64,000 bases of DNA from Fructobacillus parabroussonetiae (GCF_018437265.1 NZ_JAAMFL010000001.1:62001-126000); one strand, 5' to 3'. Counted from the first letter of the stretch, positions 27,336 to 35,699 are shown. Notes: generated from the sequence alone by a model not told the origin. Made by a program: numbers and translations.

Positions 27336-28262
27336 ATGCGAAAAGTTGGAATTATTGGAATGGGCCACGTGGGTTCTGCTGTTGCACACGCCATGGTGCA
27401 GGAGGGGGACTTTGACGAGTATGTCTTGATTGACAAAAAGGAAGAAAAAGTTCGGGCGGAAGCCTTGGATTTGGAAGATGCGGCGGCCAACCAGGACAGC
27501 GCTTATCGAATCATCATGAACGATTATGGTGCGCTGTCGGATGCTGACGTCGTCATTTCAGCAGTCGGCAATATCCAGTTGCAGCACAATAACCCAACAA
27601 AGGATCGCTTTATCGAGTTACCCTACAACGTTGATCAAGTGCGCCAGGTATCTGCTCAGTTGAAGCAGACAGACTTTGCTGGGGTCTTGATTGTGATCAC
27701 AAATCCCTGCGATGCCATTGCGGCCCTTTATCAGCAAGAAACCGGTTACCCTACTGAAAAAGTCATTGGAACCGGAACCTTACTGGACACCGCCCGCATG
27801 CGTCGTGCCACCGGTGCGGCTTTCCAGGTTTCGCCAAAGTCGGTCAGCGGGTATAACCTTGGTGAGCACGGTAATACGCAGTTCACCGCATGGTCAACCG
27901 TTGCTGTAGCCGGGCAACCAGTCGAGAAGCTGGCGAAAGCGAAAGGCTTGGATCTGGCAGCCATCGAAAAGGATTCGATTGTGGGCGGTTACACGGTCTT
28001 TTCTGGTAAGGGCTTTACCTCCTATGGCATTGCCTCAGCTGCCATCGTTTTGGCTAAGGCTGTCGTGTCGGACGCCCATCAGGAATTGCCGGTCTCCCAT
28101 TATCAGGCCCGCTTTAACACCTATCTGTCCACACCGGCGGTTGTCGGCCGACAGGGGATTGTGACGGAGTCGGCGTTATCTCTAACGGCGGAGGAAGAGA
28201 AAAAGCTTTCCCAATCAGCCGATTCGATTGCGCAGAAGTTTAACGAAGTTGTTGGAAAGTAG
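27336..28262 (+). CDS. L-2-hydroxyisocaproate / L-lactate dehydrogenase
   Basis: A 308-residue NAD-dependent 2-hydroxyacid dehydrogenase of the LDH/MDH fold. It has the dinucleotide motif GMGHVGSAVAH (8-18), the substrate-binding GTGTLLDTARMRR and the catalytic YNLGEHGNTQF with the active-site His. GTGTLLDTARM and SGYNLGEHGNSQF-like segments closely match the Weissella L-HicDH, which reduces branched 2-oxo acids, rather than classic LDH. AGTGGGGA precedes the ATG. It stands alone with its own promoter. Confidence 0.88.
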   Translation: MRKVGIIGMGHVGSAVAHAMVQEGDFDEYVLIDKKEEKVRAEALDLEDAAANQDSAYRIIMNDYGALSDADVVISAVGNIQLQHNNPTKDRFIELPYNVDQVRQVSAQLKQTDFAGVLIVITNPCDAIAALYQQETGYPTEKVIGTGTLLDTARMRRATGAAFQVSPKSVSGYNLGEHGNTQFTAWSTVAVAGQPVEKLAKAKGLDLAAIEKDSIVGGYTVFSGKGFTSYGIASAAIVLAKAVVSDAHQELPVSHYQARFNTYLSTPAVVGRQGIVTESALSLTAEEEKKLSQSADSIAQKFNEVVGK

Positions 28263-28287
28263 ATTGATTCATCAACCTTCCTTTTTT
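28252..28287 (+). terminator. hicD terminator
   Basis: Imperfect hairpin (GGAA..TTGA / TCAA..TTCC) followed by six T residues; the 5' arm lies in the last codons. Confidence 0.55.
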
Positions 28288-28369
28288 AATGTTCGTGTTT
28301 TATTAAAAATAATCGGTATTAGTTAATAATAAAGTTATTATTGACTTTTATAACCGAACAATATAAGAT
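28288..28369 (+). promoter_or_regulatory. Promoter with PurBox before the SAM-hydrolase operon
   Basis: TTGACT (28341-28346) and TAAGAT (28364-28369) form a promoter. Between them, ATAACCGAACAAT (28350-28362) matches the PurR box AWWWCCGAACWWT at every position. Two weaker copies in the opposite direction lie at 28308-28320 (AATAATCGGTATT) and 28288-28300 (AATGTTCGTGTTT). Binding within the spacer would be expected to repress. Confidence 0.65.
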
Positions 28370-28381
28370 ATAGTTATTGAA

Positions 28382-28650
28382 GCGATGAAGAGATAAGTAA
28401 AAAGAGTGGACAGCTCAGAGAGCCGGTGTTTGGTGAGAACCGGCCTGTCAGTATTTTGAAAATGGTCTTGGAGCTTTTGTTGGGGTGAGCCTTTGTGAGC
28501 CCTGGCCGGGAATCGCCCGTTATAGCGAAGGCTTTTCCAACGAATTGGAGAAGTTAATGAGGGTGTTTTCGCAAGGAAACGCCAAACACACCAGGTGGTA
28601 ACGCGAACTTTCGTCCCGGGTAGGTCTTTTGACCTATCCGGGTTTTTATT
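28382..28650 (+). promoter_or_regulatory. T-box leader, probably methionine-specific
   Basis: The distal stem I element AGAGAGCCGGTGTTTGGTGAGAACCGGC-like is present (28418-28444). So is the T-box sequence AGGTGGTAACGCG (28593-28605). The terminator pairs CCCGGGTAGGTC (28615-28626) with GACCTATCCGGG (28631-28642), followed by T residues. The likely specifier is ATG at 28462-28464 after GAAA, suggesting uncharged tRNA-Met as the signal. It controls the following SAM-hydrolase and ECF genes. Confidence 0.88.
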
Positions 28651-28691
28651 TGCCATCAAAGACAGCGGGCTCAATGAGCAGGAGGAAGAAG

Positions 28692-29537
28692 ATGAAAGCA
28701 GCACTTGTATTGCAGACGGATTTTGGTTTGAATGATGGCGCCGTGTCGACCATGTACGGCGTTGCCCGCCAGGTCGACCCAGGGGTGACGGTTGCGGATT
28801 TGACGCACGGCATCACGCCCTTTAATATCTTTGAAGGATCCTTTCGACTCTCCCAAACGGTGAAGTATTGGCCGGCGGGAACGGTTTTTGTTTCTGTGGT
28901 TGATCCGGGGGTCGGATCAAAGCGCTTGTCGTTGGTGGCCAAGTTGAAGACTGGCCATTACGTGGTCACACCGGATAACGGAACGTTGACGCACTTGGAC
29001 AAACTCTATGGCATCGAAGCGGTTCGAGTGATTGACGAAAGTATTGACCGCTTGCCTGGCTCTGAAAAGTCCGCGACTTTCCACGGTCGAGACATCTATG
29101 TCTACAATGGCGCTCGCTTAGCCGGTGGGGAAGTCACTTTTGAAAATATCGGAAAGCCATTGCCGGTCGAAGATATCGCTCGGTTGCCTTTGAATCCGGC
29201 TCGGATTGAAGGAAATAAGGTTGTTGGAAACGTCGACATCACCGACGTCAACTTCGGTTCGCTTTGGACAAACATTGAACAGGACCGCTTCGACCAGGAA
29301 TTTGGCGCTCGCTATGGGGATGTTTTCTTGGTGTCGGTCTTCTACGAAGGAAAGCGAGTATACCAGGCCAAGCTACCTTACTACAAGACTTTTGCTGATG
29401 TTAAAAACGGCGAAACGCTGATTTACATGAACTCGGTTTACACGGTTGGAATTGCCATTCGAATGGGCTCGATGGCTGCAGAAAACCACTTGTCGGCCGG
29501 ACAAAACTGGACAATTGAGATTGAAAAGGTGCAATAA
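28692..29537 (+). CDS. SAM hydroxide adenosyltransferase / SAM hydrolase (DUF62)
   Basis: A 281-residue DUF62 protein. The N-terminal domain starts LVLQTDFGLNDGAVSTM and carries DLTHGI, VVDPGVGSKR, VTPDNGTLT and FHGRDIY, typical of the family fold related to fluorinase. The C-terminal domain includes DITDVNFGSLWTNI. Characterised members cleave S-adenosylmethionine with water to adenosine and methionine. I chose ATG 28692, with AGGAGG upstream. It is the first gene of an operon with a complete ECF transporter, behind a T-box and PurBox. That points to methionine/adenosine recovery. Confidence 0.9.
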   Translation: MKAALVLQTDFGLNDGAVSTMYGVARQVDPGVTVADLTHGITPFNIFEGSFRLSQTVKYWPAGTVFVSVVDPGVGSKRLSLVAKLKTGHYVVTPDNGTLTHLDKLYGIEAVRVIDESIDRLPGSEKSATFHGRDIYVYNGARLAGGEVTFENIGKPLPVEDIARLPLNPARIEGNKVVGNVDITDVNFGSLWTNIEQDRFDQEFGARYGDVFLVSVFYEGKRVYQAKLPYYKTFADVKNGETLIYMNSVYTVGIAIRMGSMAAENHLSAGQNWTIEIEKVQ

Positions 29538-29538
29538 A

Positions 29539-30096
29539 ATGAAGAAAAAAGGGTTAGCAACAAAGGATGTGGTGGCGATTGGTATCGGGGCGGCCGTCTT
29601 CTTGATTCTCTTCAAATTCATCGCCATCCCAACGGGGATTCCGAACACGCAGATAAATGTCGCGCAGTCTTGGTTATCCTTGTTATCGATTATTTTCTCG
29701 CCAATTGTGGGCTTTTTCGTTGCCCTTTTGGGCCACAGTTTGAACGACGCCGTTTCATACGGGTCGATCTGGTGGTCCTGGGTCATTGCCGATGGGCTTT
29801 ACGCCTTCATTTTTGCCTTGTTGGTAAAGCGTGCCCACCTGCTTCGAGGGAAACTGACGACTTGGAAGCTGCTTTGGTTCAATGTTAGCCAGGCGATTGC
29901 CAACGTTGTTGCCTGGTTGGTGATTGCGCCGACTTTGGATATTTTGATCTATGCCGAACCCGCTAACAAAGTCTTTTTGCAGGGTGGCTTGTCCGTTGTT
30001 GTCAACATTATTTCGACGGCGATCATCGGGTCGACTTTGTTATCCCTGTACGTGAAAAACAAGGGGCAGCAAGAATTACTTCGTAAAGAAGATTAA
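29539..30096 (+). CDS. ECF transporter substrate-binding (S) component, UPF0397 type
   Basis: A 185-residue membrane protein with about five to six hydrophobic helices. The IPTGIPNTQINV and YGSIWWSWVI segments match the UPF0397 / ECF-riboflavin-like S-component family. It would capture the substrate for the following ATPase and T component. The start MKKKGLATK lies one base after the DUF62 stop. The substrate is not known from sequence; T-box context suggests methionine, SAM or a related compound. Confidence 0.85.
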   Translation: MKKKGLATKDVVAIGIGAAVFLILFKFIAIPTGIPNTQINVAQSWLSLLSIIFSPIVGFFVALLGHSLNDAVSYGSIWWSWVIADGLYAFIFALLVKRAHLLRGKLTTWKLLWFNVSQAIANVVAWLVIAPTLDILIYAEPANKVFLQGGLSVVVNIISTAIIGSTLLSLYVKNKGQQELLRKED

Positions 30097-30111
30097 GAAA
30101 GAGAGACTGGA

Positions 30112-31791
30112 ATGGTTGAGACAGCCATACAATTAAAAGACCTTTCCTTTCGTTATCACAGCCAGGCGGAAGAAACGCTGAAAAATCTGAATACCACCAT
30201 TAAAAAAGGCAGCAAAACCTTAGTTTTGGGTCCTTCGGGTTCTGGGAAATCGACTTTGATTTCTTTAATCAACGGCTTGGTGACGGATAAAGACGGTGAA
30301 ATTTCGGGAACGCTGACAATCGATGGGCAAGATCAACAGGCAGGGGATGCCTTTGAACGCTCCCTGGCCGTCGGGACGATTTTGCAAGATACGGATCGAC
30401 AGTTCGTCGGCTTAACGGTGGCAGAAGACATCGGTTTCGTTTTAGAAAACGAAGCGGTTCCGGTTCGACAATTACGGGCGGCTGTCAAGCGGATGGCCGA
30501 GCGCTTAGAGTTAACGGCCTTGTTGCCGCTTGGACCAGAATCCCTGTCGGGTGGACAAAAGCAGCGGGTTGCGATGGCCGGCGTTTTGGTTGGGGATAGC
30601 CCAATCCTCGTATTGGACGAACCTTTGGCTAGTCTTGATCCGAAGACGGGCCAGCAAATTTTGGAGACGATTGACCAGCTGCACCAAGAGGGCATTACGA
30701 TTATCATGGTTGAACACCGTTTGGACGAAGTGCTGCGCCAGGGTGTTGATCAAGTGCTCGTGCTACAGGATGGCGAATTCGTTTTCGATGGGCAGACCGC
30801 TGACTTACTGAAGGAACCGGCCTTTCATGATTGGCAGTTGGCCCAACCGGCCTATCTTTCGTGGATTGAAAACAGTGGCTACCCACTGGCACAGCTGGAA
30901 AACCGGCAAGATGTTGACCGAGTGACGGGGCCGGGCTTGGCTGAGGCGCTTGAAAAGCTGGGGCAGTCAGAAGCGGCCACTTCGATTGCCAAAGTCGGAG
31001 ACGACGAAGCTTTGTCTGTCAGCAATCTTTCCTATGCCTATGGGGACCGACAAATACTGAAAAATTTGTCCTTTCGCATCGAACGCAATCGTTGGCTGGC
31101 GCTGATTGGGGAGAATGGCTCAGGTAAGTCAACGTTGGCCAGAATCCTGGCCGGCTTCTTACCGATTCAAACGGGCTCGATCCTGGCGACTGATGCTGGA
31201 TCGCCCGCTGGTGAACGGATTGATTTTGCCGACTTAACGCTTTCGGAACAGGCACAGTACGTTGGCTACGTCTCACAGAATCCGAATGAAATGTTGATTG
31301 GCCTGTCGGTTTTCGATGAGGTCGCGACGGGATTGCGACTGCGCAACGTCCCAGAGCAAATCATTGAAGAAAAAGTCTTCTTCGCTTTGAAAAAGGCCAA
31401 CTTGTATCCCTACCGGAACTGGCAGAGTCAGTCGCTTTCCTTTGGTCAAAAGCGTCGACTTTCAGTTTTGGCGGTGGCAATTTTGGAACCAGCCGTTTTG
31501 ATTTTAGATGAACCAACGGCCGGTCAAGACGATGTTTCAGCAAAGGGTTTGCTGGAGTATTTGTCGATATTGCGTCAAGATGGCATCGCACTTGTGACCG
31601 TGACCCATGACATGGCTTTGATTGAGAAGTGGGCGGATCAGGTGCTTTCGTTTGTCGACGGTCAGCTATCCGAAAAGATGCGGCCGGCTGAACTTTTTCA
31701 GTCAAAGTCCTTACTGAAGGAGACGGCCTTGATTACACCATCGGACCAGATTTTAAGAGAGCGTTTGTTGAAGGGGGTGTCCCATGACTGA
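30112..31791 (+). CDS. ECF transporter ATPase with two fused ABC domains
   Basis: A 559-residue YkoD-type energy-coupling protein with two ABC domains. The first has Walker A GPSGSGKST (40-48), signature LSGGQKQR and Walker B LVLDEPLASLD. The second has Walker A GENGSGKST, a variant signature LSFGQKRR and LILDEPTAGQD. Fused ATPases normally power a dedicated S component, here the preceding gene. Its end overlaps the T-component start by eight bases. Confidence 0.93.
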   Translation: MVETAIQLKDLSFRYHSQAEETLKNLNTTIKKGSKTLVLGPSGSGKSTLISLINGLVTDKDGEISGTLTIDGQDQQAGDAFERSLAVGTILQDTDRQFVGLTVAEDIGFVLENEAVPVRQLRAAVKRMAERLELTALLPLGPESLSGGQKQRVAMAGVLVGDSPILVLDEPLASLDPKTGQQILETIDQLHQEGITIIMVEHRLDEVLRQGVDQVLVLQDGEFVFDGQTADLLKEPAFHDWQLAQPAYLSWIENSGYPLAQLENRQDVDRVTGPGLAEALEKLGQSEAATSIAKVGDDEALSVSNLSYAYGDRQILKNLSFRIERNRWLALIGENGSGKSTLARILAGFLPIQTGSILATDAGSPAGERIDFADLTLSEQAQYVGYVSQNPNEMLIGLSVFDEVATGLRLRNVPEQIIEEKVFFALKKANLYPYRNWQSQSLSFGQKRRLSVLAVAILEPAVLILDEPTAGQDDVSAKGLLEYLSILRQDGIALVTVTHDMALIEKWADQVLSFVDGQLSEKMRPAELFQSKSLLKETALITPSDQILRERLLKGVSHD

Positions 31792-32608
31792 TTTTCTTGG
31801 CTATCAAGAACGTGATTCCATTGTTCATCGGTTAAACGCGACCAGCAAGTTGCTGGCCTTTCTCTTGTTAACCGTCGCAGGGATTCTTTCCTTTGATATT
31901 CGCTTCCTGCTTTTGCTGACGGCTTTTGCCGGACTGCTGCTCGTTCTTTCAAAAATTTCCTGGCAATCGATTCGAATTTTGGTCTACTTAACGGTTGTCT
32001 TTGCCCTACTGAACTTAATCCTGATTTACGTCTTCGCACCGCAGTATGGGGTGGAACTTTACCAGACGAAAACGGTTTTGATTGGTTCTGGGGACTACGC
32101 ACTGACGAGCCAGCAATTGTTTTATGAACTGTTGGTCTTGCTGAAGTATTGTTTTTCAGTCCCTCTTTCGCTAGCCTTCTTGCTGACCACGCAGCCCTCC
32201 CAATTGGCGGCTGGCTTAAACCGGATTGGCGTTTCCTACAAAGTCGCCTATGCCTTTTCGCTGACTTTGCGTTATCTACCAACGGTACAAAACGAATTCC
32301 AAACGACCCGAAAGGTTCAGGAAGCGCGCGGCTTTGCCTTGGGGAAGAAAGCATCGTTGGCGAAAAAAGTCGTCGCCTCCACGCGACTTTTGTTAGCGCT
32401 CGCCTTTTCAACGTTGGAAAAGGTGGAGACGATTTCAGACGCCATGGCCTTACGTCGTTTTGGTAAAAAGAAGAAGCGGACTTGGTATTATAGTCAACCA
32501 TGGCGAGTGGGCGACTGGTTTACCTTAGCTGTGGCCATTCTGCTCTTACTGCTGGCTCTTTTCCTGGTTTCTGTTGATGGAGGGCGTTTTTGGAACCCTT
32601 TTGTTTAA
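31784..32608 (+). CDS. ECF transporter transmembrane (T) component
   Basis: A 274-residue CbiQ/EcfT-type protein with several hydrophobic helices. The coupling-helix motifs are EARGFALGKK and ALRRFGKKKK, the two Arg-containing segments that contact the ATPase. It overlaps the ATPase gene and completes a dedicated S-A-A-T operon with the SAM hydrolase. Confidence 0.9.
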   Translation: MTDFLGYQERDSIVHRLNATSKLLAFLLLTVAGILSFDIRFLLLLTAFAGLLLVLSKISWQSIRILVYLTVVFALLNLILIYVFAPQYGVELYQTKTVLIGSGDYALTSQQLFYELLVLLKYCFSVPLSLAFLLTTQPSQLAAGLNRIGVSYKVAYAFSLTLRYLPTVQNEFQTTRKVQEARGFALGKKASLAKKVVASTRLLLALAFSTLEKVETISDAMALRRFGKKKKRTWYYSQPWRVGDWFTLAVAILLLLLALFLVSVDGGRFWNPFV

Positions 32609-32690
32609 CATTAAAGGAAAAGAGAATCTTTTAAGAAATGATCATTATTTCTTTTATCATGTGGTAAAGGATTGTGGCATCATGACCCAT

Positions 32691-32763
32691 TGCCTTGTCG
32701 TTCGGTTGGTCGAACATCGCACTGTTAATGCGAAGGTCGCTGGTTCGAGCCCAGCCGGGACAG
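32691..32763 (+). tRNA. tRNA-Asn (anticodon GTT) with irregular acceptor stem
   Basis: The 3' half is standard: anticodon stem TCGCA/TGCGA with loop CTGTTAA, T stem GCTGG/CCAGC with TTCGAGC, discriminator G. The D stem GTTC/GAAC is fine. The acceptor stem is weak: TGCCTTG against CGGGACA gives one C-A mismatch and two G-U pairs. Bases 8-9 are TC rather than the usual TA. It may be a working but unusual tRNA or a decaying copy. The 3' CCA is not encoded at the normal position. Confidence 0.75.
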
Positions 32764-32770
32764 TCCATCT

Positions 32771-32806
32771 AAAAAGCACCCACCGAAAAACGGTGAGTGC
32801 TTTTTT
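32771..32806. terminator. Bidirectional terminator between tRNA-Asn and pnuC
   Basis: AAAAAGCACCCACCG and CGGTGAGTGCTTTTTT (one mismatch) around five A residues. T-runs lie on both strands, serving both converging units. Confidence 0.85.
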
Positions 32807-32807
32807 C

Positions 32808-33536
32808 TTAGTTTTTTGATTTTTGATACCAGTACCAAACACCGTATAAAGCATTGACCAGCATGACAATTTGCAAGACGAGCATGGAAACGGCGTAGGA
32901 ACCATCGAGAACAAAGATGTTTCGGGCCCAGACCGTTACCTGGACAACGTCGACTAAAATCCAGGCAAGCCATTGGGAACGGTAACCGTAGGTCATGAGT
33001 ACCTGGCCAACAATGTTTAAGGGAAGAACGGCGGAATCGAGATAGATTTGCAGGCCGTGTAGGTGTTTGGAGATTGACAGCACGACCAGGTAGGTTGCAA
33101 TCGTTAGGATGAAAACGGTCAAAGCCAAAGGCTTTGATAAGGCTTTGGCCTTTAATTCACCCTGATCATCCCGCGCCCTTGCCCAAAGTCTTATGCCGAA
33201 GAACTGCATGACGAAGGCAAAACCCTGAGCGAAAACATCGCCGAAGGTACGGGAGTGGAAGGCGACGATTAGCCAAGCGGCTGTGCAAAGAAGCCCCCAG
33301 AAGAAGTTGCTTTGCTTGCCCTGGTCGACGAGGGCGAGGTTAATCACGGCTGCCAGACCGGTCCAAAGCGTCAACCAGGCAAGACCTGAGCGATCGGCTG
33401 ACAGTGAAAAAGTCAGCACTTGTGCGCCAATCATCAGGGCGAGCAGTCCCTTTGTTGCTTGCTTCAAGGTGACCAAGTCCTGCCAGATGGCTTTGGGGCT
33501 AAAAGTCAGTCGAAGACTTTCGTTGATTTGTTTCAT
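32808..33536 (-). CDS. pnuC: PnuC-family nicotinamide riboside/mononucleotide transporter
   Basis: A 242-residue membrane protein with about seven hydrophobic helices. The C-terminal region LMTYGYRSQWLAWILVDVVQV is the PnuC substrate-site segment, with its aromatic and Gln/Trp residues. It moves NAD precursors by facilitated diffusion, trapped by intracellular phosphorylation. GGAGAAAG precedes the ATG. It is monocistronic, with its own promoter region containing two palindromes. Confidence 0.87.
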   Translation of the reverse strand: MKQINESLRLTFSPKAIWQDLVTLKQATKGLLALMIGAQVLTFSLSADRSGLAWLTLWTGLAAVINLALVDQGKQSNFFWGLLCTAAWLIVAFHSRTFGDVFAQGFAFVMQFFGIRLWARARDDQGELKAKALSKPLALTVFILTIATYLVVLSISKHLHGLQIYLDSAVLPLNIVGQVLMTYGYRSQWLAWILVDVVQVTVWARNIFVLDGSYAVSMLVLQIVMLVNALYGVWYWYQKSKN

Positions 33537-33590
33537 ATTCTTTCTCCTATTGTTTTTTAGGTGCCGTCATCGGAAGCAACGCACCGGATT

Positions 33591-33651
33591 GAATGTTTCA
33601 CCAGATGGTGAAACATTCCGATTATAGCACAGTGTGCTCGAAGGAGAGCAA
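33591..33651 (-). promoter_or_regulatory. pnuC promoter with two palindromes
   Basis: On the minus strand TTGCTC (33651-33646) and TATAAT (33626-33621) lie 19 bases apart. AGCACA-G-TGTGCT (33626-33638) fills the spacer next to the -10. A perfect 12-base inverted repeat, GAATGTTTCACC with a 4-base centre (33591-33618), covers the expected start point. These are candidate repressor operators; the regulator is not in the window. Confidence 0.6.
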
Positions 33652-33718
33652 TGGTCGAATAGTCGGGAATTCGATTGTCGCTTGAGTAAATGATACTTTT
33701 TAATTGAAAATATACGTT

Positions 33719-33761
33719 ATTTCCGAACAATTTTATTGTTTTAATTGAAATATTCGGATTT
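33719..33761 (+). promoter_or_regulatory. PurBox pair upstream of the nucleoside transporter
   Basis: ATTTCCGAACAAT (33719-33731) matches AWWWCCGAACWWT fully. The inverted copy AATATTCGGATTT (33749-33761) reads AAATCCGAATATT on the other strand, one base off. They are 17 bases apart, the geometry of PurR operators. An extended -10, TGGTATAAT (33807-33815), follows. Confidence 0.75.
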
Positions 33762-33860
33762 ATTTACTGTTTTTTTAGGCAAAACACTCGTCCTTTTATT
33801 TTCTGATGGTATAATTAGGATGTTTATGCAAACTGTCGGAATTACACAGGGGGTAACGAC

Positions 33861-35126
33861 ATGTATTTATTGGTTAACGCGATAGGACTGCTAATCTTCA
33901 TTGGTTTAGCAGTCCTATTTTCGAAGAATCGGTCCAAGATTAACTGGCGTTCGATTGCGACGATGGTCGTCGTCAACTTAGCTTTGGCCTGGTTCTTTAC
34001 GTCCTTTTCCATCGGACGGGACATGGTTGATGGTGCGGCAACTGGCTTTAACGAATTAATCTCGGTGGCTCGCGAGGGAATTGACTTTGCCTTGAAGCCA
34101 ACGGGCATGGCCTTGCCAAGTAACTTCTTTATCTCAGTGTTGCTGCCAATTCTGTTGGTTGTGCCACTCTTTGATATTTTGACTTACTTCGGTATCTTGC
34201 CATTTGTGATTAAATGGCTTGGAAAGGGCTTGTCAAAGCTCTTCGGACAGCCAAAGTTCGAATCGTTTTTCTCCATTGAAATGATGTTTCTTGGCAATAC
34301 CGAGGCCTTGGCGGTTTCGGCTTTGCAGTTGAAGAAGATGAAGGCTGATCGCATGCTGACCTTGGCCATGATGTCCATGTCTTGTGTGACGGCTTCCGTG
34401 ATTGGTTCTTACACGCAAATGATGCCGGGCCGTTACATTTTGACGGCCGTGCCAATCAACGTCATCAACGCTTTGATTGTCACAGCCATCTTGAATCCGG
34501 TTGAGGTAACGCCAGAAGAAGATACGATTGCTAAAATCGGCGCTGCGCCAGCTGCTGCCGAAGACATTGATTCCGGCTCAGAGAAGCTGGCAACCAAGGA
34601 AGTTGAGAATGCGGTTCATGAAGAACGCGAACCATTCTTCTCCTTCTTGGGTGACTCAATCCTTGGTGCCGGAAAGTTGATTTTGATCATCGCAGCAAAC
34701 GTTATTGCCTTTGTTGCTTTGGCGGCCATGGTTGATAAGCTGCTTGGTTTGGTCAACCCTTGGTTGTCACTTGAACACATTCTAGGTATTATTATGTACC
34801 CATTTGCCTGGTTGCTTGGTGTCGGATCACACGCCTTTGATCTCGCCCAACTCATGGGAACGAAGTTGGTTACCAACGAATTCGTTGTCATGGGGACCGT
34901 AACCAATAAGATTAGTCATTTCCCAGATCACTACGCAGCGGTCTTGACGGTCTTCTTAACTTCCTTTGCGAACTTCTCGACAGTTGGCATGATTGTTGGT
35001 TGCTTCAAGGGAATGGTTTCAGACGATAAGAGTAAAGTCATTGCCAAAAACGTTGGCTACCTGCTCTTGTCTGGTATCTTGGTTTCGCTTTTCTCAGCGG
35101 CCATGGTCGGACTCTTCGTCTGGTAA
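33861..35126 (+). CDS. Concentrative nucleoside transporter (CNT/NupC family)
   Basis: A 421-residue transporter with roughly ten hydrophobic helices. Family features are the N-terminal segment, the FFSIEMMFLGNTEALAVSALQLK core resembling the CNT gate region with Glu-Ala motif, and the C-terminal FANFSTVGMIVGCFKGM. An unusual acidic cytoplasmic loop at about 215-255 is rich in Glu/Ala. It imports nucleosides with H+ or Na+. The PurBox pair upstream fits nucleoside uptake for purine supply. AGGGGGTAA precedes the ATG. Confidence 0.92.
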   Translation: MYLLVNAIGLLIFIGLAVLFSKNRSKINWRSIATMVVVNLALAWFFTSFSIGRDMVDGAATGFNELISVAREGIDFALKPTGMALPSNFFISVLLPILLVVPLFDILTYFGILPFVIKWLGKGLSKLFGQPKFESFFSIEMMFLGNTEALAVSALQLKKMKADRMLTLAMMSMSCVTASVIGSYTQMMPGRYILTAVPINVINALIVTAILNPVEVTPEEDTIAKIGAAPAAAEDIDSGSEKLATKEVENAVHEEREPFFSFLGDSILGAGKLILIIAANVIAFVALAAMVDKLLGLVNPWLSLEHILGIIMYPFAWLLGVGSHAFDLAQLMGTKLVTNEFVVMGTVTNKISHFPDHYAAVLTVFLTSFANFSTVGMIVGCFKGMVSDDKSKVIAKNVGYLLLSGILVSLFSAAMVGLFVW

Positions 35127-35140
35127 AAAGTGAATAAAAA

Positions 35141-35162
35141 GGCGGCCTCCGGGCCGTTTTTT
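35141..35162 (+). terminator. Nucleoside transporter terminator
   Basis: CGGCC and GGCCG arms, TCCG loop, T-run. A second hairpin (AAAAGTCAGCC/GGGCTGACTTTT, 35171-35199) follows and may add to termination. Confidence 0.8.
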
Positions 35163-35277
35163 GCGTTTTCAAAAGTCAGCCACCCCCGGGCTGACTTTTA
35201 ATGTTATTGGCTCTTTTACCAGAAGCCTGCTAAAATGAAAGATGAAGCTTTCGTTGTTTTGGAAAGGACTTTGGCAA

Positions 35278-35664
35278 ATGGCAGAAGAACAAAACGAGTC
35301 AGTTAAGAAGAATCAAGACGTGCAAGAAAAGGTCGATGACAAGCAGTCGAACGATCAATTGGAACAGGCAAAGGCCGAAGCCCAAAAGGGCGCCCAAGCC
35401 GCCGTTGATTCCGCAAAAGATGTGGTCGACCGTGTGAAGAACCGCTCCGAGTGGTCAAATCCGATCATTGTCGTGCTGGCGGTGATTGTGCTACTCGTGT
35501 TGATTCGCCTGCTGTTTGGCTCACTTTTCAACGCCCTCTTTACTTATTTGGGTGAATTGCTCATGGCTGTTTTGACGAAGAGCCTGTGGCCGATTGTCTT
35601 TGCTGCCGTTATTTTCTATTACCGGCACGAGATTCGCGATTTGTTGAATCGTCTGGGTCGCTAA
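35278..35664 (+). CDS. Membrane protein with acidic cytoplasmic tail, unknown function
   Basis: I do not recognise this 128-residue protein. The N-terminal ~60 residues are charged, Gln/Lys/Glu-rich and probably coiled coil. Two hydrophobic segments follow (about 63-82 and 92-112), then a short basic end (YYRHEIRDLLNRLGR). I chose ATG 35278, with GGAAAGG upstream; an in-frame ATG at 35242 has no clear site. It is the first of three envelope-type genes before valS. Confidence 0.7.
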   Translation: MAEEQNESVKKNQDVQEKVDDKQSNDQLEQAKAEAQKGAQAAVDSAKDVVDRVKNRSEWSNPIIVVLAVIVLLVLIRLLFGSLFNALFTYLGELLMAVLTKSLWPIVFAAVIFYYRHEIRDLLNRLGR

Positions 35665-35699
35665 TTGATTTCAAGTTTTATAATTGAAAGGAAATAAAT

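Noticed and set aside
31698-32501. 267-codon open frame on the minus strand
   Set aside because: It lies opposite the ECF T component, has low-complexity Arg/Ser/Pro composition and no ribosome binding site; an antisense shadow.
33537-33620. NAD-sensing riboswitch pseudoknot in the pnuC leader
   Set aside because: CGGAA could pair with TTCCG downstream, but the predicted start point lies inside or after CGGAA, so that strand is probably not transcribed.
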